Shown here piece after piece: positions 34,956-43,037 of a stretch of DNA of 64,000 bases (positions are counted from its first letter, which is position 1; every line of letters begins with the position of its first letter). The notes under the pieces are model-generated. The model worked only from the letters and a program-made list of their open reading frames with translations, ran no database searches and had not been told where the DNA came from. The DNA comes from DASWJZ01 sp963805325 (GTDB taxonomy: Bacteria; Pseudomonadota; Alphaproteobacteria; Rhizobiales; Afifellaceae), in assembly GCA_963805325.1 (NCBI GenBank), contig CAWDTS010000020.1, positions 124,001 to 188,000 on the forward strand, written 5' to 3'. The translations under genes were made by a program, and so were the position numbers.

Positions 34956-36376
34956 TGCCTCTCCTTTACGCGCGCAAAGTCGATGAAGCCCCGCGCCACA
35001 TCGGTGCGGATGAGCTCGACGCGGGCGTAATCGCCGACATCGAGGCCTTCGAAGCCGCGCACGACTTTGCCTTCGGCCGACGGCCCGGAGATGCGGACCC
35101 AGGTTCCCTTTTCCGAGGCACCAGTCACGATGCCGTCGAAGCGGGCGCCGATGCGCGACGTCAGCAGCAGAGCTGCAGCGGATTTGCGCACCTGGCGCTC
35201 GACCTTGTCCGCGTTGTCCTCCTGTATCGTGCAGTGGCCCGCCAGCGCCGCGAGCTCCTCGTCGGAATAGGGTGCACCGCTCTTGGCGAGCGCCGCTTTC
35301 AACAATCGCTGGGCGATCAAGTCGGGAAACCGGCGGTTCGGTGCGGTCGAATGCGTGTAGTCGCGGACAGCAAGGCCGAAGTGCCCCTCGATGTCCTGCC
35401 CCGGCCGCTCCAATGCGTATTCGCCCCGGCCCAGGAGCTTAACCACGGACAGCGAGACATCCGGAAATCGCTCGGGATCGGTCCGTCGGCGCGATTCCAG
35501 AAATGCATCGAGCGCTACGGGATCCGGCGTCTCCGGCAGACGTTCGCCGTACTCCGCGGCCAACTGAACGATGCGGTCCCAGCGCTTTGGCGTGCGCAGC
35601 ACGCGCCGGAGCGACGGGTATCCTTTCTTCTCCAGGAATCTCGCGCTTACGCCGTTGGCGGCAACCATGAAATCCTCGATCAGGTCCTTTGCCCGATTCC
35701 GCAGATCCGGTCGCATGTCCACCAGCTCTTCGGCCTCGAAGACCGGCCGCGCTTCGATCGTTTCGAGCCGTAGCGCCCCCATTTCCTGCCGCTTGGCACG
35801 CATGGCCTGCGCGGCGCGGTCCTGGAGACGAAGCTGTTCGTCGAGTCCCTTCACCGCCCCAATCTTCGCAGGCATCGGCCCCTGCCCATCGAGCCACGCC
35901 GCGAGGCTGTCGTAGGCGAGCTTGGCGCGGTTCAGCACCACTGCTCGATAGATGTCGCCGGCGACGACCCTTCCGTCGACGGCGACCGTCATGTCCATGA
36001 CGATTGCGAGCCGCTCGTCCCCTTCACCGAGCGAGGTGAGATCGGTCGAAAGCTTCTCGGGAAGCATCGGGAATATCCGGGCCGCGGTATAGACCGATGT
36101 CGTGTTCGTCCGAGCGTGGCCGTCGATCGCGCTGTCCTTCTTCACCAGCGCATCGACGTCGGCGATCGCGACGAGAACCTTGACAACTCCTTCGGCCATC
36201 GGTTCGGCCACCGAAAGCTGGTCAAGGTCACGGGAATCGTCGTTGTCGATGGACGCCCATAACAACTCTCGCAGATCACGGATGTCGGATGCCGATGCCC
36301 GCGCTGGATCTTTGATCCTCGCGGTTTCGGCGAGCACAGCCTCGGAGAAATCCGGCAGAAGGCCGCGCTGCACCAT
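34952..36376 (-). CDS. RNB-domain (RNase II/R family) ribonuclease; N terminus uncertain
   Basis: A compact exoribonuclease of at least 474 residues. The RNB block has SIDNDDSRDLDQLSVAEP (catalytic Asp cluster), VLVAIADVDALVKKDSAIDGHARTNTTSVYTAARIFPMLPEKLSTDLTSL, and FGLAVRDYTHSTAPNRRFPDLIAQRLL. A C-terminal S1-like strand set follows (FDGIVTGASEKGTWVRI). Cold-shock domains are absent, as in the short RNB subgroup. Homology-like sequence (IKRKSNGFDLRRIAHDAM) continues upstream to about 36427 in frame, but no ATG, GTG or TTG occurs before the stop at about 36460. A missing start or one more extra base in the A run near 36440 is possible. It probably degrades structured or damaged RNA. Confidence 0.82.
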   Translation of the reverse strand: MVQRGLLPDFSEAVLAETARIKDPARASASDIRDLRELLWASIDNDDSRDLDQLSVAEPMAEGVVKVLVAIADVDALVKKDSAIDGHARTNTTSVYTAARIFPMLPEKLSTDLTSLGEGDERLAIVMDMTVAVDGRVVAGDIYRAVVLNRAKLAYDSLAAWLDGQGPMPAKIGAVKGLDEQLRLQDRAAQAMRAKRQEMGALRLETIEARPVFEAEELVDMRPDLRNRAKDLIEDFMVAANGVSARFLEKKGYPSLRRVLRTPKRWDRIVQLAAEYGERLPETPDPVALDAFLESRRRTDPERFPDVSLSVVKLLGRGEYALERPGQDIEGHFGLAVRDYTHSTAPNRRFPDLIAQRLLKAALAKSGAPYSDEELAALAGHCTIQEDNADKVERQVRKSAAALLLTSRIGARFDGIVTGASEKGTWVRISGPSAEGKVVRGFEGLDVGDYARVELIRTDVARGFIDFARVKERQ

Positions 36377-36541
36377 TGCGTCGTGGGCGATGCGCCGGAG
36401 GTCGAATCCGTTTGATTTCCGTTTGATGTCCGTCGCCTTTTTGAAAAGAGCCCACCTGATCGATCAGTTGCACAACGGCACCCGAACGTCGCCGCGGTAT
36501 CTACGACGTGGCGGGCCGCACCGGAAGGGCAGGTGGCGGCT

Positions 36542-36754
36542 TCAGTTGCGTCGACGCGAGGCTCGACGAATGCTGCCGGCAAGGATCGCAGGGCAGCCGA
36601 CGAGGAGCAGCGCGGCGCCCCATCCCGGCGGAAGGCCGAGCAGCTTTACGGCCGCAGCCACGACGGCGATCAGGACGAGCGCAAGGAGCGCAAGGTTCCC
36701 GTCGTCGACGAACATGCCCAGGAGCTCGGCGATTGCGATGCGGATGACGGTCAC
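36542..36754 (-). CDS. Small two-helix membrane protein coupled to the COG4280-like gene
   Basis: A 70-residue protein starting with GTG at 36754, overlapping the upstream stop as GTGA. The sequence TVIRIAIAELLGMFVDDGNLALLALVLIAVVAAAVKLLGLPPGWGAALLLVGCPAILAGSIRRASRRRN gives two hydrophobic helices and a basic, cytoplasmic-looking tail. The tight coupling suggests it is a partner subunit of the membrane protein encoded just upstream. I do not recognise a family. Confidence 0.65.
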   Translation of the reverse strand: MTVIRIAIAELLGMFVDDGNLALLALVLIAVVAAAVKLLGLPPGWGAALLLVGCPAILAGSIRRASRRRN

Positions 36755-37506
36755 TCGGCAACTCCCGGCGCGGCGAGTTGACGGACGCTGCGGAGCCAGC
36801 TTACGGCGGCGAAGGAAAATGCCGCCAGCACGGCAAGGATTAGGATCAGCGAAAGATCGGCGCCCGGCCATTCCGCGCCGAGGCCCTCGGCGGTCCAGAA
36901 GATGCCGAAGCTGGTCAGCATCAGCCCGACGACGAACTTCAGCGTGTTCTCGGGAACGCGCGCCAGCGGACGATGCACGACAAGGCCGATGGCGAGCACC
37001 AGAACGAGGGCGGCTACTGCACCGAGGCTGGCGTAGGCCGTGAGGCCATGCGCGGTGCCAACCGCAATGACGATGAAGACGACCTCGACGCCTTCAAGCA
37101 GCACGGCCTTGAACGCCGCGAGGCCCGCCAGATAATCGGCGCGGCGATCGGTTGCCTGACTTCGGAGCAGCTCGGTTTCCTCCGCGAAGGTCTTTTCCTC
37201 GTTGTGCAACGCCAGGAAGCCGGACGCGCGCAGGATGGCCTTTCGCAGCCACCGCATCCCGAAGAGGATCAACAGGACTCCAACGGCAAACTGCAGCGCG
37301 TGAAGAGGAACAAGCGAAAACAGCGGTCCGAAGGCAAGTACCAGAGCGGCAAGCACCACGAGCGCAAGGCCAGTCCCCGCGAAGGCCGGCCGCCAACTGC
37401 GCGTCAGGCCGACTGCGAGCACAATGGTGAATGCCTCGACGAATTCTACAAAGGAAGCGAGGAAGGCGGCCGTCACTGTCGAAGTGATTGTTGTGACACT
37501 CGTCAT
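36751..37506 (-). CDS. Predicted membrane protein with duplicated ExxE motifs (COG4280-like)
   Basis: A 251-residue polytopic protein with about seven hydrophobic segments in two similar halves. Half one starts E21FVE24AFTIVLAVG and continues to GVLLILFGMRWLRKAI. Half two starts E138GVE141VVFIVIAVG and continues to GLMLTSFGIFWTAEG. A charged cytoplasmic loop (HNEEKTFAEETELLRSQATDRRAD) joins them. The two membrane-embedded acidic pairs recall the REGLE motifs of FTR1/EfeU iron permeases, but the Arg is missing. The best general match in memory is the uncharacterised COG4280 group. Metal transport is a hypothesis. Confidence 0.7.
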   Translation of the reverse strand: MTSVTTITSTVTAAFLASFVEFVEAFTIVLAVGLTRSWRPAFAGTGLALVVLAALVLAFGPLFSLVPLHALQFAVGVLLILFGMRWLRKAILRASGFLALHNEEKTFAEETELLRSQATDRRADYLAGLAAFKAVLLEGVEVVFIVIAVGTAHGLTAYASLGAVAALVLVLAIGLVVHRPLARVPENTLKFVVGLMLTSFGIFWTAEGLGAEWPGADLSLILILAVLAAFSFAAVSWLRSVRQLAAPGVAE

Positions 37507-37532
37507 GTCTTCGTCCCGTATTCCTCTTTGAT

Positions 37533-37770
37533 CTAGCTCGCCAGCACCACGCAGCGCTCGGGCGGCAGCGAGAAATCGAGAGCCGCTCCGGGCTCCGGCT
37601 CATCCGGCCAATCGAGTCTGACACGGTGCCGCCCGAGGTCAACGGCAAGCCACCAGCATCTGGCCTTGAAATGCCCGCGACAGGACCGTCCCGCGCAACC
37701 GGTTCGACGGATGCAAATCCGCTGGGCGGGCGTCTTAAGGGCGTATAACGAGGATACCCTCGCCGGCAAG
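37533..37770 (-). pseudogene. Possible remnant of the C-terminal TOBE domain of an ABC ATPase
   Basis: The last 45-60 codons of a minus-strand frame ending at 37533 read like the end of a CysA/PotA-type ATPase: CWWLAVDLGRHRVRLDWPDEPEPGAALDFSLPPERCVVLAS. No Walker motifs or LSGG signature occur upstream, where the frame turns into low-complexity shadow sequence. It may be the relic of a transporter deleted when the neighbouring rhamnose-type operon arrived. Weakly supported. Confidence 0.3.
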
Positions 37771-38154
37771 CGCGCTGCCGGTCCCTGTCGCTGTCCTGGA
37801 TCTGGAACAGACCGTTCCGCGCGGCGCCGCTCTGGCGGAGCGGCTACGTTCCAGTCCCGAACAACTGGGCCGCAACCCCGGGGGAGAAATCCCCTCGCTA
37901 GACGAAAGCCGACGGAAGCCTCATCCTGTGTGGACTCGGGCGTGTCACGCCCGTTATCAGCGCCGGGATCTTTGAGAGGCTGCGACGGCACAACTGAGAA
38001 GGCCGAAGTCTGCGTTGTCTTGGCAGCGTCGCGGCCGCAGGGCGCGGCGCTGAGTTTGAGAGGAATCGCATCCGCCGGGAGTTCGGCGGGCGGTGCGGCC
38101 GGCGAACGCCGGTCTGGATGTAAGTGAAACGGGATGGCAGGGAGGAAATTTGCC
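37771..38154. promoter_or_regulatory. Upstream region of the rhamnose-type ABC operon
   Basis: About 380 bp without a credible gene. The perfect inverted repeat CGGGCGTGTCACGCCCG (37937-37953, 8-bp arms, 1-base centre) lies about 200 bp before the SBP start and is a plausible regulator site or hairpin. A TATAAC word at 37744-37749 lacks a matching -35. No regulator gene accompanies this operon. Confidence 0.35.
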
Positions 38155-39174
38155 ATGAAGATTACACGACGTAGAGTACTGCAACTCGGCGCAGGCGGGG
38201 GCGTCCTGCTCGCGGCGCCGGCGATCATCTCGGGCGGCGCCCAGGCGCAGGCGAACAAGCGTATCGCGCTGATCGTCAAAAACCTCGGGAACAGCTATTT
38301 CGACGCCTGTGCAAACGGCGCGAAGGAAGCAGCGGCCGAACTCGGCGGATTCGAGATCATCTACACAGCGTCCGCCAAGCCCACGGCTGAAGAGCAGATC
38401 GCTGTGATCGACGCCCAGATCGCGCAGAAGGTCGACGGCATCATCGTTTCGGCAAACGACGCCGATGCGCTGGTACCTGTCGGCAAGAAGGCCATGCAGC
38501 GCGGCATCAAGGTGATGAGCTTCGACTCCGCCATCGCGCCGGAAGGGCGGATCGTGCATCTGTCGGCCTCGTCCACGCCCCTGATCGGCGCGAAGCAAGT
38601 GCAGATGATCGCCAAGACCTTGGGCAACAAAGGCGAGGTCGCGATCCTTTCGGCTGCCTCCACGATGACCAACCAGAATTCGTGGATCGAGGCCATGAAG
38701 GAGGAGTGGAAGAAGCCCGAATACGCGGACATGCCGCTGGTGGCGACAGTCTATGGCGACGACCAGGACGACAAGAGCTATCGGGAGATGCAGGGTCTGG
38801 TGAAATCCCACCCGAACCTGCGCGGCGTGATCTCGCCGACCACGATCGGCATCCGTTCGGGCGCCAAGGCCATCGTCGACGGCGACCTGATCGGCAAGGT
38901 CTACATCACGGGTCTCGGCCTGCCCTCGGAAATGAAGGACTACGTGCTCAAGGGCGCCTGCGATACCTTCGCGATCTGGAACCCGGTCGAGTACGGCTAT
39001 TCCTCAACGATGATCATGGCCGATCTTCTCAAGGGCGATGACGCCTCGGAGGGCGCGAAGCTCTCCATGGGCAAGAAGGGCGAAACGACCGTCGGCCCCA
39101 ACGGCGAGGCGGTGATGGGCGAGCCCTTCGTGTTCGACAAGACCAATGTCGAGGAGTTCGCCAAGATCTTCTGA
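38155..39174 (+). CDS. rhaS: Rhamnose-type sugar ABC transporter substrate-binding protein
   Basis: A 339-residue periplasmic-binding-protein-fold SBP. The Tat-like signal MKITRRRVLQLGAGGGVLLAAPAIISGGAQA is followed by RIALIVKNLGNSYFDACANGAKEAAAELGGFEIIYTASAKPTAEEQIAVIDAQIAQKVDGIIVSANDADALVP, very like the RhaS binding protein of rhizobial rhamnose uptake systems (not the E. coli regulator of that name). TVYGDDQDDKSYREMQGLVKSHPNLRGVISPTTIG and GLGLPSEM also match. ATG at 38155 follows GGGAGGAAATTTGCC. Rhamnose or a related deoxysugar is the likely ligand; the usual rhamnose catabolic genes are absent nearby. Confidence 0.88.
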   Translation: MKITRRRVLQLGAGGGVLLAAPAIISGGAQAQANKRIALIVKNLGNSYFDACANGAKEAAAELGGFEIIYTASAKPTAEEQIAVIDAQIAQKVDGIIVSANDADALVPVGKKAMQRGIKVMSFDSAIAPEGRIVHLSASSTPLIGAKQVQMIAKTLGNKGEVAILSAASTMTNQNSWIEAMKEEWKKPEYADMPLVATVYGDDQDDKSYREMQGLVKSHPNLRGVISPTTIGIRSGAKAIVDGDLIGKVYITGLGLPSEMKDYVLKGACDTFAIWNPVEYGYSSTMIMADLLKGDDASEGAKLSMGKKGETTVGPNGEAVMGEPFVFDKTNVEEFAKIF

Positions 39175-39191
39175 TCAGGCGCCTGCCGACG

Positions 39192-39225
39192 ATGCCATGG
39201 CCTGTCATAACGCAGGCCATGGCAT
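39192..39225 (+). promoter_or_regulatory. Perfect hairpin after the rhamnose-type SBP gene
   Basis: ATGCCATGGCCTG (39192-39204) and CAGGCCATGGCAT (39213-39225) form a 13-bp perfect stem with an 8-base loop, 18 bp after the SBP stop and before the ATPase gene. No U tract follows, which fits mRNA stabilisation or partial attenuation. Confidence 0.6.
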
Positions 39226-39360
39226 GAGGCACCGTGGCGGCCGAATGCGACGCGTTGCAAGTCGGTTTCCTTCCCTTGCTCGGCGCGTCCCGCGGCCCTT
39301 CCGCGCCTTGCCTTTGCTTGCCGCCTCCCACAAGAACGCTGAAACTTCCGCTAGATTGCC

Positions 39361-40863
39361 GTGCCCGAACCCGTTCTCACCCTCACCGGCGTCTCGAAAA
39401 GCTTTCCCGGCGTAAGGGCACTTCACGACGTGAGCCTGTCGTTCACGCCCGGGCGCGTAACCGCGCTGATCGGCGAGAACGGCGCCGGCAAGTCCACCAT
39501 CGTGAAGATACTCACCGGCATCTACAGGCCCGACGCCGGATCGATCCGCGTGGGCGGGGAGGAAAAATCCTTCGCCTCGCCGCGCGACGCCTGGGCGGCC
39601 GGCATCGCCGCGATCCACCAGGAAACGGTGATGTTTGACGAGCTGTCGGTGTCCGAGAATATCTTCATGGGCCACATGCCGACGAGTTCGGGAAGGTTCG
39701 TCGCCTGGCCCGAAATGCGCGCGCGTTCGGCCGAGCTCTTGAACCGGATCGACGCGGCCATCCCGCCCGACCTGAAGCTCAAGCGCCTTTCCGTCGCTCA
39801 GAAGCATCTGGTGGAGATCGCCCGCGCGCTCAGCCACGAGGCGCGGGTGGTCATCATGGACGAGCCGACTGCCGCGTTGTCGGCCAACGAGATCGACGAC
39901 CTGTTCCGCATCGTGGATCAGCTCAAGGCCGAGGGCCGGGCGATCGTCTTCATCAGCCACAAGTTCGACGAGATCTTCCGGATCGCCGACGACTTCGTCT
40001 GCCTGCGTGACGGCGAGAAGGTTGGCGAAGGGGCGACCACTTCCGTTTCCGAGGGCGAACTCGTGCGCATGATGGTGGGCCGCCCCGTCGAGCAGGTTTT
40101 TCCCAAGCGCGACGTGCCCATCGGCGAGACCGTGCTTTCGGTGGAGGGTCTTTCTAACGCCACCGAATATGCCGATGTCTCGTTCGATCTGCGCAAGGGC
40201 GAGATCCTCGGTCTTTACGGGCTGGTGGGCGCCGGCCGCACGGAGGCCATGCAGGGTCTCTTCGGCATTTCTCCGCCGACAAGAGGGACCGTGACGCTGG
40301 AGGGCCGGAAGCTTGCCATCGGCGCCCCATCCGACGCGATTCGATCCGGTATCTCCTATGTGCCTGAGGACCGGCAGGATCAGGGTACGATCCTTTCGCT
40401 CGGCATCCGCGAGAACGTGACCCTCGCCAACCTTTCCAAATATGTTCGGGGGCTCTTCCTGTCCCGGGCTTCCGAGCTGGATGAAACACGAACGCTCGGC
40501 CGCCGGTTGTCCGTGAAGGCGGCGAATTGGGAGCAGCGGCTCGGCGAGCTTTCCGGCGGCAACCAGCAGAAGGTCGTGATCGCCAAGTGGCTGGCCACGC
40601 GGCCCAAGGTGATCATCCTGGACGAGCCCACCAAGGGAATCGACATCGGCTCCAAGGCCGCCGTCCACGATTTCATCGGCGAACTCGCGGGCGAAGGCCT
40701 CGCGGTCGTGCTGATCTCCTCCGAACTGCCGGAGGTCATGGGGCTTGCCGACCGTGTGATCGTCATGAAGGAAGGGCGAATCGTCGAAGAGTTCAAGCGG
40801 GGAGAGTGGAGCGCGGAAGCAATCGTCGGGGCCGCAACGGGCGCCGCCAAGGAGGCCGCTTGA
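39361..40863 (+). CDS. rhaT: Rhamnose/ribose-type sugar ABC transporter ATP-binding protein (two NBDs)
   Basis: A 500-residue CUT2 ATPase starting with GTG. The first half has Walker A GENGAGKST, signature LSVAQKHLVEIARAL and Walker B VVIMDEPTAALSANE. The second half has the degenerate GLVGAGRTE, YVPEDRQDQGTILSLGIRENV, LSGGNQQKVVIAKWL and VIILDEPTKGIDIG. One consensus and one degenerate site is normal for this family. The stop overlaps the TTG start of the next permease. 186 bp and a hairpin separate it from the SBP gene. Confidence 0.9.
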   Translation: MPEPVLTLTGVSKSFPGVRALHDVSLSFTPGRVTALIGENGAGKSTIVKILTGIYRPDAGSIRVGGEEKSFASPRDAWAAGIAAIHQETVMFDELSVSENIFMGHMPTSSGRFVAWPEMRARSAELLNRIDAAIPPDLKLKRLSVAQKHLVEIARALSHEARVVIMDEPTAALSANEIDDLFRIVDQLKAEGRAIVFISHKFDEIFRIADDFVCLRDGEKVGEGATTSVSEGELVRMMVGRPVEQVFPKRDVPIGETVLSVEGLSNATEYADVSFDLRKGEILGLYGLVGAGRTEAMQGLFGISPPTRGTVTLEGRKLAIGAPSDAIRSGISYVPEDRQDQGTILSLGIRENVTLANLSKYVRGLFLSRASELDETRTLGRRLSVKAANWEQRLGELSGGNQQKVVIAKWLATRPKVIILDEPTKGIDIGSKAAVHDFIGELAGEGLAVVLISSELPEVMGLADRVIVMKEGRIVEEFKRGEWSAEAIVGAATGAAKEAA

Positions 40864-41846
40864 AAAGGCTTCTCGGTTCCCGCGAGGTCATCCTTGCCGC
40901 GATCCTGATACTCGGGGTCGCCGGCATCGGCACCTACCAGCCGGTGTTTCTCGAATGGCAGAATATCAGCGACCTGCTCACCGAAACCTCCGTGCTCATG
41001 ATGATGGCCCTGGCGCAGATGGTGGTCATCCTGACGCGCGGCATCGACCTCTCCGTCGCCGCAAACCTTGCCCTTTCGGGTTTCATTGCCGCGCTCGTCA
41101 GCCAGTATCACCCGGAGCTGCCACTCCTGGTCATGATCCTCGCAGGAGTCGCGACAGGTCTCATGCTCGGGCTCATCAACGGCGCGCTCGTCGCGTTCCT
41201 GAGCATCCCGCCCATCGTGGTCACGCTGGGCACGCTCGCCGTCTTCCGCGGCATGATCATCATTCTGGCCGGCGGCGACCAGGTGAACGCGTCCGAGATG
41301 AGCACGGCATTCCAGGCCTTCCCCAAGGACGTCCTTCTAGGCCTGACCAGCCCTGTCTGGACCGCGATCGGTGTGTCGATCCTGTTCTCGGTGTTCCTCA
41401 ACTTCACGCGCCCGGGCCGCGGCCTCTACGCGATTGGCTGCAATCCTGTCGCCGCGCGCTATTGCGGCATCGATCAGGGCAGACAACAACTCCTGGCCTA
41501 TGCCATTACGGGCGCGGTGGCGGGGTTGTGCGGCTATTTGTGGGTCGCGCGCTACGGCGTCGCCTATTCAGAGATCGCCAGCGGCTATGAGCTGACAATC
41601 ATTGCCGCCTGCGTGATCGGCGGCGTTTCGATCGGCGGCGGAGTTGGGACGGTCGTGGGAACGCTGCTCGGCGCGCTCTTCCTGGGCATCGTGATGACGG
41701 CGCTTCCCGTCATGCAGATCTCTCCCTTCTGGCAAATGGCGATCTCAGGAGCCGTCATCCTTGCGGCCGTGGTGATCAACTCGCGCGCGGAGCGCCGGCC
41801 CGACAAGCTGATCCTTCCCGAAGCCCGGCGCTTGAGGCGGCCATGA
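40860..41846 (+). CDS. Rhamnose/ribose-type ABC transporter permease
   Basis: A 328-residue CUT2 permease starting with TTG at 40860, overlapping the ATPase stop. Family motifs are TSVLMMMALAQMVVILTRGIDLSVAANLALSGFIAA, FLSIPPIVVTLGTLAVFRGMIIILAGG, GLYAIGCNPVAARYCGI and IIAACVIGGVSIGGGVGTVVGTLLGALFLGIV. It is the first of two permeases that probably form a heterodimer. The stop overlaps the next ATG as ATGA. Confidence 0.9.
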   Translation: MKRLLGSREVILAAILILGVAGIGTYQPVFLEWQNISDLLTETSVLMMMALAQMVVILTRGIDLSVAANLALSGFIAALVSQYHPELPLLVMILAGVATGLMLGLINGALVAFLSIPPIVVTLGTLAVFRGMIIILAGGDQVNASEMSTAFQAFPKDVLLGLTSPVWTAIGVSILFSVFLNFTRPGRGLYAIGCNPVAARYCGIDQGRQQLLAYAITGAVAGLCGYLWVARYGVAYSEIASGYELTIIAACVIGGVSIGGGVGTVVGTLLGALFLGIVMTALPVMQISPFWQMAISGAVILAAVVINSRAERRPDKLILPEARRLRRP

Positions 41847-42925
41847 CGGCGAATGCACCCCTCACTCCCCAAGGCCCGGAGTCCGCCCCGCTGGGCGGTC
41901 AGGATCGCTACACTGTGCTCGACGCGCCGCGGCGAACCGTTCGTGACGTGCTCCTGCGCTGGGAAGTGATCCTCGTCATCCTGCTTGTGCTCACCATCGT
42001 CGTGAACACGATTGTTTCGCCCTATTTCCTCGACGTTTACAATCTCGCCGACGCCACTTTCAATTTCTCCGAGAAGGCGATCATCGCGCTTGGGATGGCG
42101 TGCTTGATCCTGGTGCGCGACATCGACCTGTCGGTGGCGGCCATCGTGGCGCTCTCGGCCATGGGAATCGGCTATGCGGCGGAAGCAGGCTTCGGCCCCG
42201 TGACGCTGTTTGCGGTCGCAATTGGCATCGGGCTTGTATGCGGCATCTTCAACGGCCTGCTGGTGACGGTGGCGCGGCTGCCCTCCATCGTAGTGACCAT
42301 CGGCACCATGTCGCTGTTCCGCGGACTGACCCAGGTGATCCTGGGCGATCAGGCGAAGACGAAATATCCCTCAGCCTTTCTCGATCTCGGGCAGAGCTAC
42401 TTTATTCCCATGAAGGAGACGAGCCTGCCCTGGCTCTTCGTCCCGCCGGTGCCGCTCTCCCTCCTCGTCTTCCTGGTTCTTGCCGTCCTCTTCGGCATCG
42501 TGCTCCAGAAGACGGTGCTCGGCCGGCAACTCTTCGCGATCGGCTCGAATCCGGTGGCGGCCCGCTTTTCCGGCGTGCCGGTCGACCGGCTGCGCTTTCT
42601 GCTGTTCGTCGTATCGGGCATGCTGTCGGGTCTCGGCGCGGCGCTCCTCACCGCGCGACTTGGCTCCATGCGATCCAACATCGCGATGGGCTGGGAGCTC
42701 GACATCGTCACCATGGTGATCCTGGGTGGCGTCTCGATCGCCGGCGGCGTGGGTTCGATCGTCGGCGTTGTCCTCGCTGTCCTCGTGCTCGGCCTCGTGA
42801 CGTTCGGCATGTCTCTCAACAACATTCCGGGCCAGGTCGTGAGCGTCTATATCGGCGCGCTCTTGATCGCCGTGATCGCCGTCCCGCGGATCGCGGAGCT
42901 GCTGCGTGGAGCGCGAGCGCGTTGA
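41843..42925 (+). CDS. Rhamnose/ribose-type ABC transporter permease
   Basis: A 360-residue CUT2 permease with a long hydrophilic N terminus (about 40 residues) before WEVILVILLVLTIVVNTIVSPYFLDVYNLADATFNFSEKAIIALGMACLILVRDIDLSVAAIVALSAMGIG, the segment typical of RhaP-type subunits. Later motifs are RLPSIVVTIGTMSLFRGLTQVILG, QLFAIGSNPVAARFSGV and VTMVILGGVSIAGGVGSIVGVVLAVLVLGLV. It is the last intact gene of the operon; an orphan ribosome-binding site and start codon follow at 43001-43013. Confidence 0.9.
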   Translation: MTANAPLTPQGPESAPLGGQDRYTVLDAPRRTVRDVLLRWEVILVILLVLTIVVNTIVSPYFLDVYNLADATFNFSEKAIIALGMACLILVRDIDLSVAAIVALSAMGIGYAAEAGFGPVTLFAVAIGIGLVCGIFNGLLVTVARLPSIVVTIGTMSLFRGLTQVILGDQAKTKYPSAFLDLGQSYFIPMKETSLPWLFVPPVPLSLLVFLVLAVLFGIVLQKTVLGRQLFAIGSNPVAARFSGVPVDRLRFLLFVVSGMLSGLGAALLTARLGSMRSNIAMGWELDIVTMVILGGVSIAGGVGSIVGVVLAVLVLGLVTFGMSLNNIPGQVVSVYIGALLIAVIAVPRIAELLRGARAR

Positions 42926-43000
42926 CACGCAGGGGCTCAGGCGTTTGACGGCGAGATTTCGGCGCTACGGGGGAATGCCCGGCGGAGCTCGAAGATCATG

Positions 43001-43031
43001 CGGAGGAACAATGAAGGCAGTCCACCGATGA
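43001..43031 (+). pseudogene. Orphan ribosome-binding site and start codon of a lost gene
   Basis: GGAGG (43002-43006) is followed by ATG AAG GCA GTC CAC CGA and a TGA stop at 43029-43031. A ribosome-binding site with MKAV directly after a sugar transporter operon looks like the beginning of a zinc alcohol/polyol dehydrogenase, many of which start this way. The rest appears deleted. Seven codons cannot prove the identity. Confidence 0.3.
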
Positions 43032-43037
43032 ACCCGG

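Noticed and set aside
37533..38279. 248-codon minus-strand frame as a full gene
   Set aside because: Only the C-terminal part resembles a protein domain; the rest overlaps the rhamnose-type SBP start and its upstream region without motifs.
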